Origin: Alopecurus myosuroides
Lineage: Eukaryota; Streptophyta; Magnoliopsida; Poales; Poaceae
Assembly (NCBI GenBank): GCA_028641055.1
Contig: CM054061.1
Span: 59,070,825-59,134,824, forward strand
Reading direction: 5' to 3'
Length of the DNA: 64,000 nucleotides
The notes under the pieces were generated by a model. The model searched no databases. It was not told the origin of the DNA and worked only from the letters and a program-made list of their open reading frames with translations. Below, in pieces: positions 63,312 to 64,000 of the stretch; the stretch's first letter is position 1, and each line of letters opens with the position of its first letter. The position numbers and the translations under genes are program-made.

Positions 63312-64000
63312 TCACTCGGAGGAGGAAGAGGCTTCCGGAGCCGGGGAGGGAACACGGTGGTGAGAGCTAGTGGCTTCATCTCCTTCTTCCTCGGACCATT
63401 CAATGAGCTTGCCCTTGGAGTCCTTTGCTTGCCATGCATCCCAATCTGTGATACTATCAAGAGCCGGGGATTCAATGGAGAGACCCTCTTCACGGAGACG
63501 TTCACGAGATGCTTGAGCCTTTTTGCGGTCCTTGAGTTCCCGATCATAATGTGCTTCCCATTGATGTTGCTCAATCTTTTTGTTCAAGCAAAACACTTTC
63601 TTGAGAGCTCGTGCCATCCATTTGAAGGCATTGCTAGAGGGAGGAGGATGAGATGGACCCTCGACTTCTTCCTCATCCACAATGATGCGAGGCCTAGCCT
63701 TGTGCTTGCGGACGGCGGGAGTGGGATGCACAACGGGTTCAATGTGATCTTTCATGAGAAGCCTTTTTTCCGTGTGAGGGATCCAATGAGTATCATCAAG
63801 AGGCTCATTCGGGAACTTCTTGTCCCACACATCAAGGATGATCTTCATGATAAATGGCCCAAAACAAGCATTCTTCCGGTTGGCAATGGCATACCATAAC
63901 TCATTCCAAATGTAATCCAACACATCAAGCTTGCGTGGAGTCTCATCCATCCGGTGTTGATGAGTAAGGAGCATAAGGTTCTTCAAAAAACCTTGAATCT
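63312..64000 (-). CDS. Extra ORF of the SIRE-like element (partial)
   Basis: The minus-strand frame is open from the right edge to the stop at 63312 (225 codons or more). The N-terminal part has an aromatic-rich block (KLDVLDYIWNELWYAIANRK, then FGPFIMKIILDVWDKKFPN). A basic HKARPRIIVDEEEVEGP linker, a Lys/Arg-rich charged stretch and a Ser-rich end (APEASSSSE) follow. I do not recognise a catalytic domain. By position it corresponds to the additional ORF located between pol and the 3' LTR in this lineage; its role is unknown. Confidence 0.55.
   Translation of the reverse strand, partial: IQGFLKNLMLLTHQHRMDETPRKLDVLDYIWNELWYAIANRKNACFGPFIMKIILDVWDKKFPNEPLDDTHWIPHTEKRLLMKDHIEPVVHPTPAVRKHKARPRIIVDEEEVEGPSHPPPSSNAFKWMARALKKVFCLNKKIEQHQWEAHYDRELKDRKKAQASRERLREEGLSIESPALDSITDWDAWQAKDSKGKLIEWSEEEGDEATSSHHRVPSPAPEASSSSE

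Larger units (their letters stand above)
61463..64000 (-). mobile_element. SIRE-like Ty1/Copia element, 3' part
   Basis: Minus orientation: an extra ORF (63312-64000, open at the edge), a non-coding stretch with repeated AAAGGGGGAG-type tracts, the polypurine tract at 62927-62943 and a long 3' LTR (61463-62926). A long LTR of about 1.46 kb, an additional ORF before it and purine tracts of this form suit the SIRE/Maximus lineage. pol is outside the window, so the lineage is inferred. Confidence 0.65.

Overview
The window comes from a grass nuclear genome, probably a pooid cereal or forage grass. The evidence is spliced plant genes with GT-AG introns, nested LTR retrotransposons of the grass Tat/Retand, Reina and SIRE-like types, Stowaway MITEs (CTCCCTCC ends, TA duplications) and a typical monocot NLR gene. 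The species cannot be fixed by eye.

Region 1 (1-32740) is a nested repeat block with no host gene. A broken Tat-type gag (1-2466) abuts a decayed LINE (2466-2953 plus 12825-17132). The LINE was split by a complete 9.87-kb Tat element (2954-12824; 564-bp LTRs that look identical; TSD TCAAG). A second complete Tat element of another family (18870-31644, 12.8 kb, TSD GGCGG) sits inside an older truncated relative of the first (17592-18869 plus 31650-32740). Tat elements carry gag, protease, RT, two RNase H-like regions and integrase on one strand, and an extra intron-containing gene on the opposite strand between pol and the 3' LTR. The 9.87-kb copy has lost RNase H and integrase but keeps an intact antisense gene.

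Region 2 (32741-51518) is a small gene island, all on the plus strand: a ten-exon alpha/beta hydrolase (34230-37814), a 64-residue NDUFA3/B9-like complex I subunit (40206-42659), a complete Reina-type chromovirus (43155-48592, TSD GATAG) and ribosomal protein eL28 (49385-51518). The last intron of the eL28 gene holds a tandem array of C/D-box snoRNAs: six copies with both boxes and two degraded ones. All carry nearly the same guide, complementary to a conserved 25S rRNA segment. This is the most interesting feature of the window: a ribosomal protein transcript that should also release several copies of an rRNA-methylation guide.

Region 3 (51519-64000) is repeat-rich with one gene. It holds a Stowaway MITE, a Copia gag with its primer-binding site, a gag remnant, a two-exon CC-NB-ARC-LRR resistance-type gene (54225-58997) whose intron carries two Stowaway MITEs, a probable LINE 3' end, the 3' end of a Ty3-type element, and a SIRE-like Copia element running off the right edge. 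The LTR of that last element is packed with a palindromic CCGGAGGCTCCGG motif.
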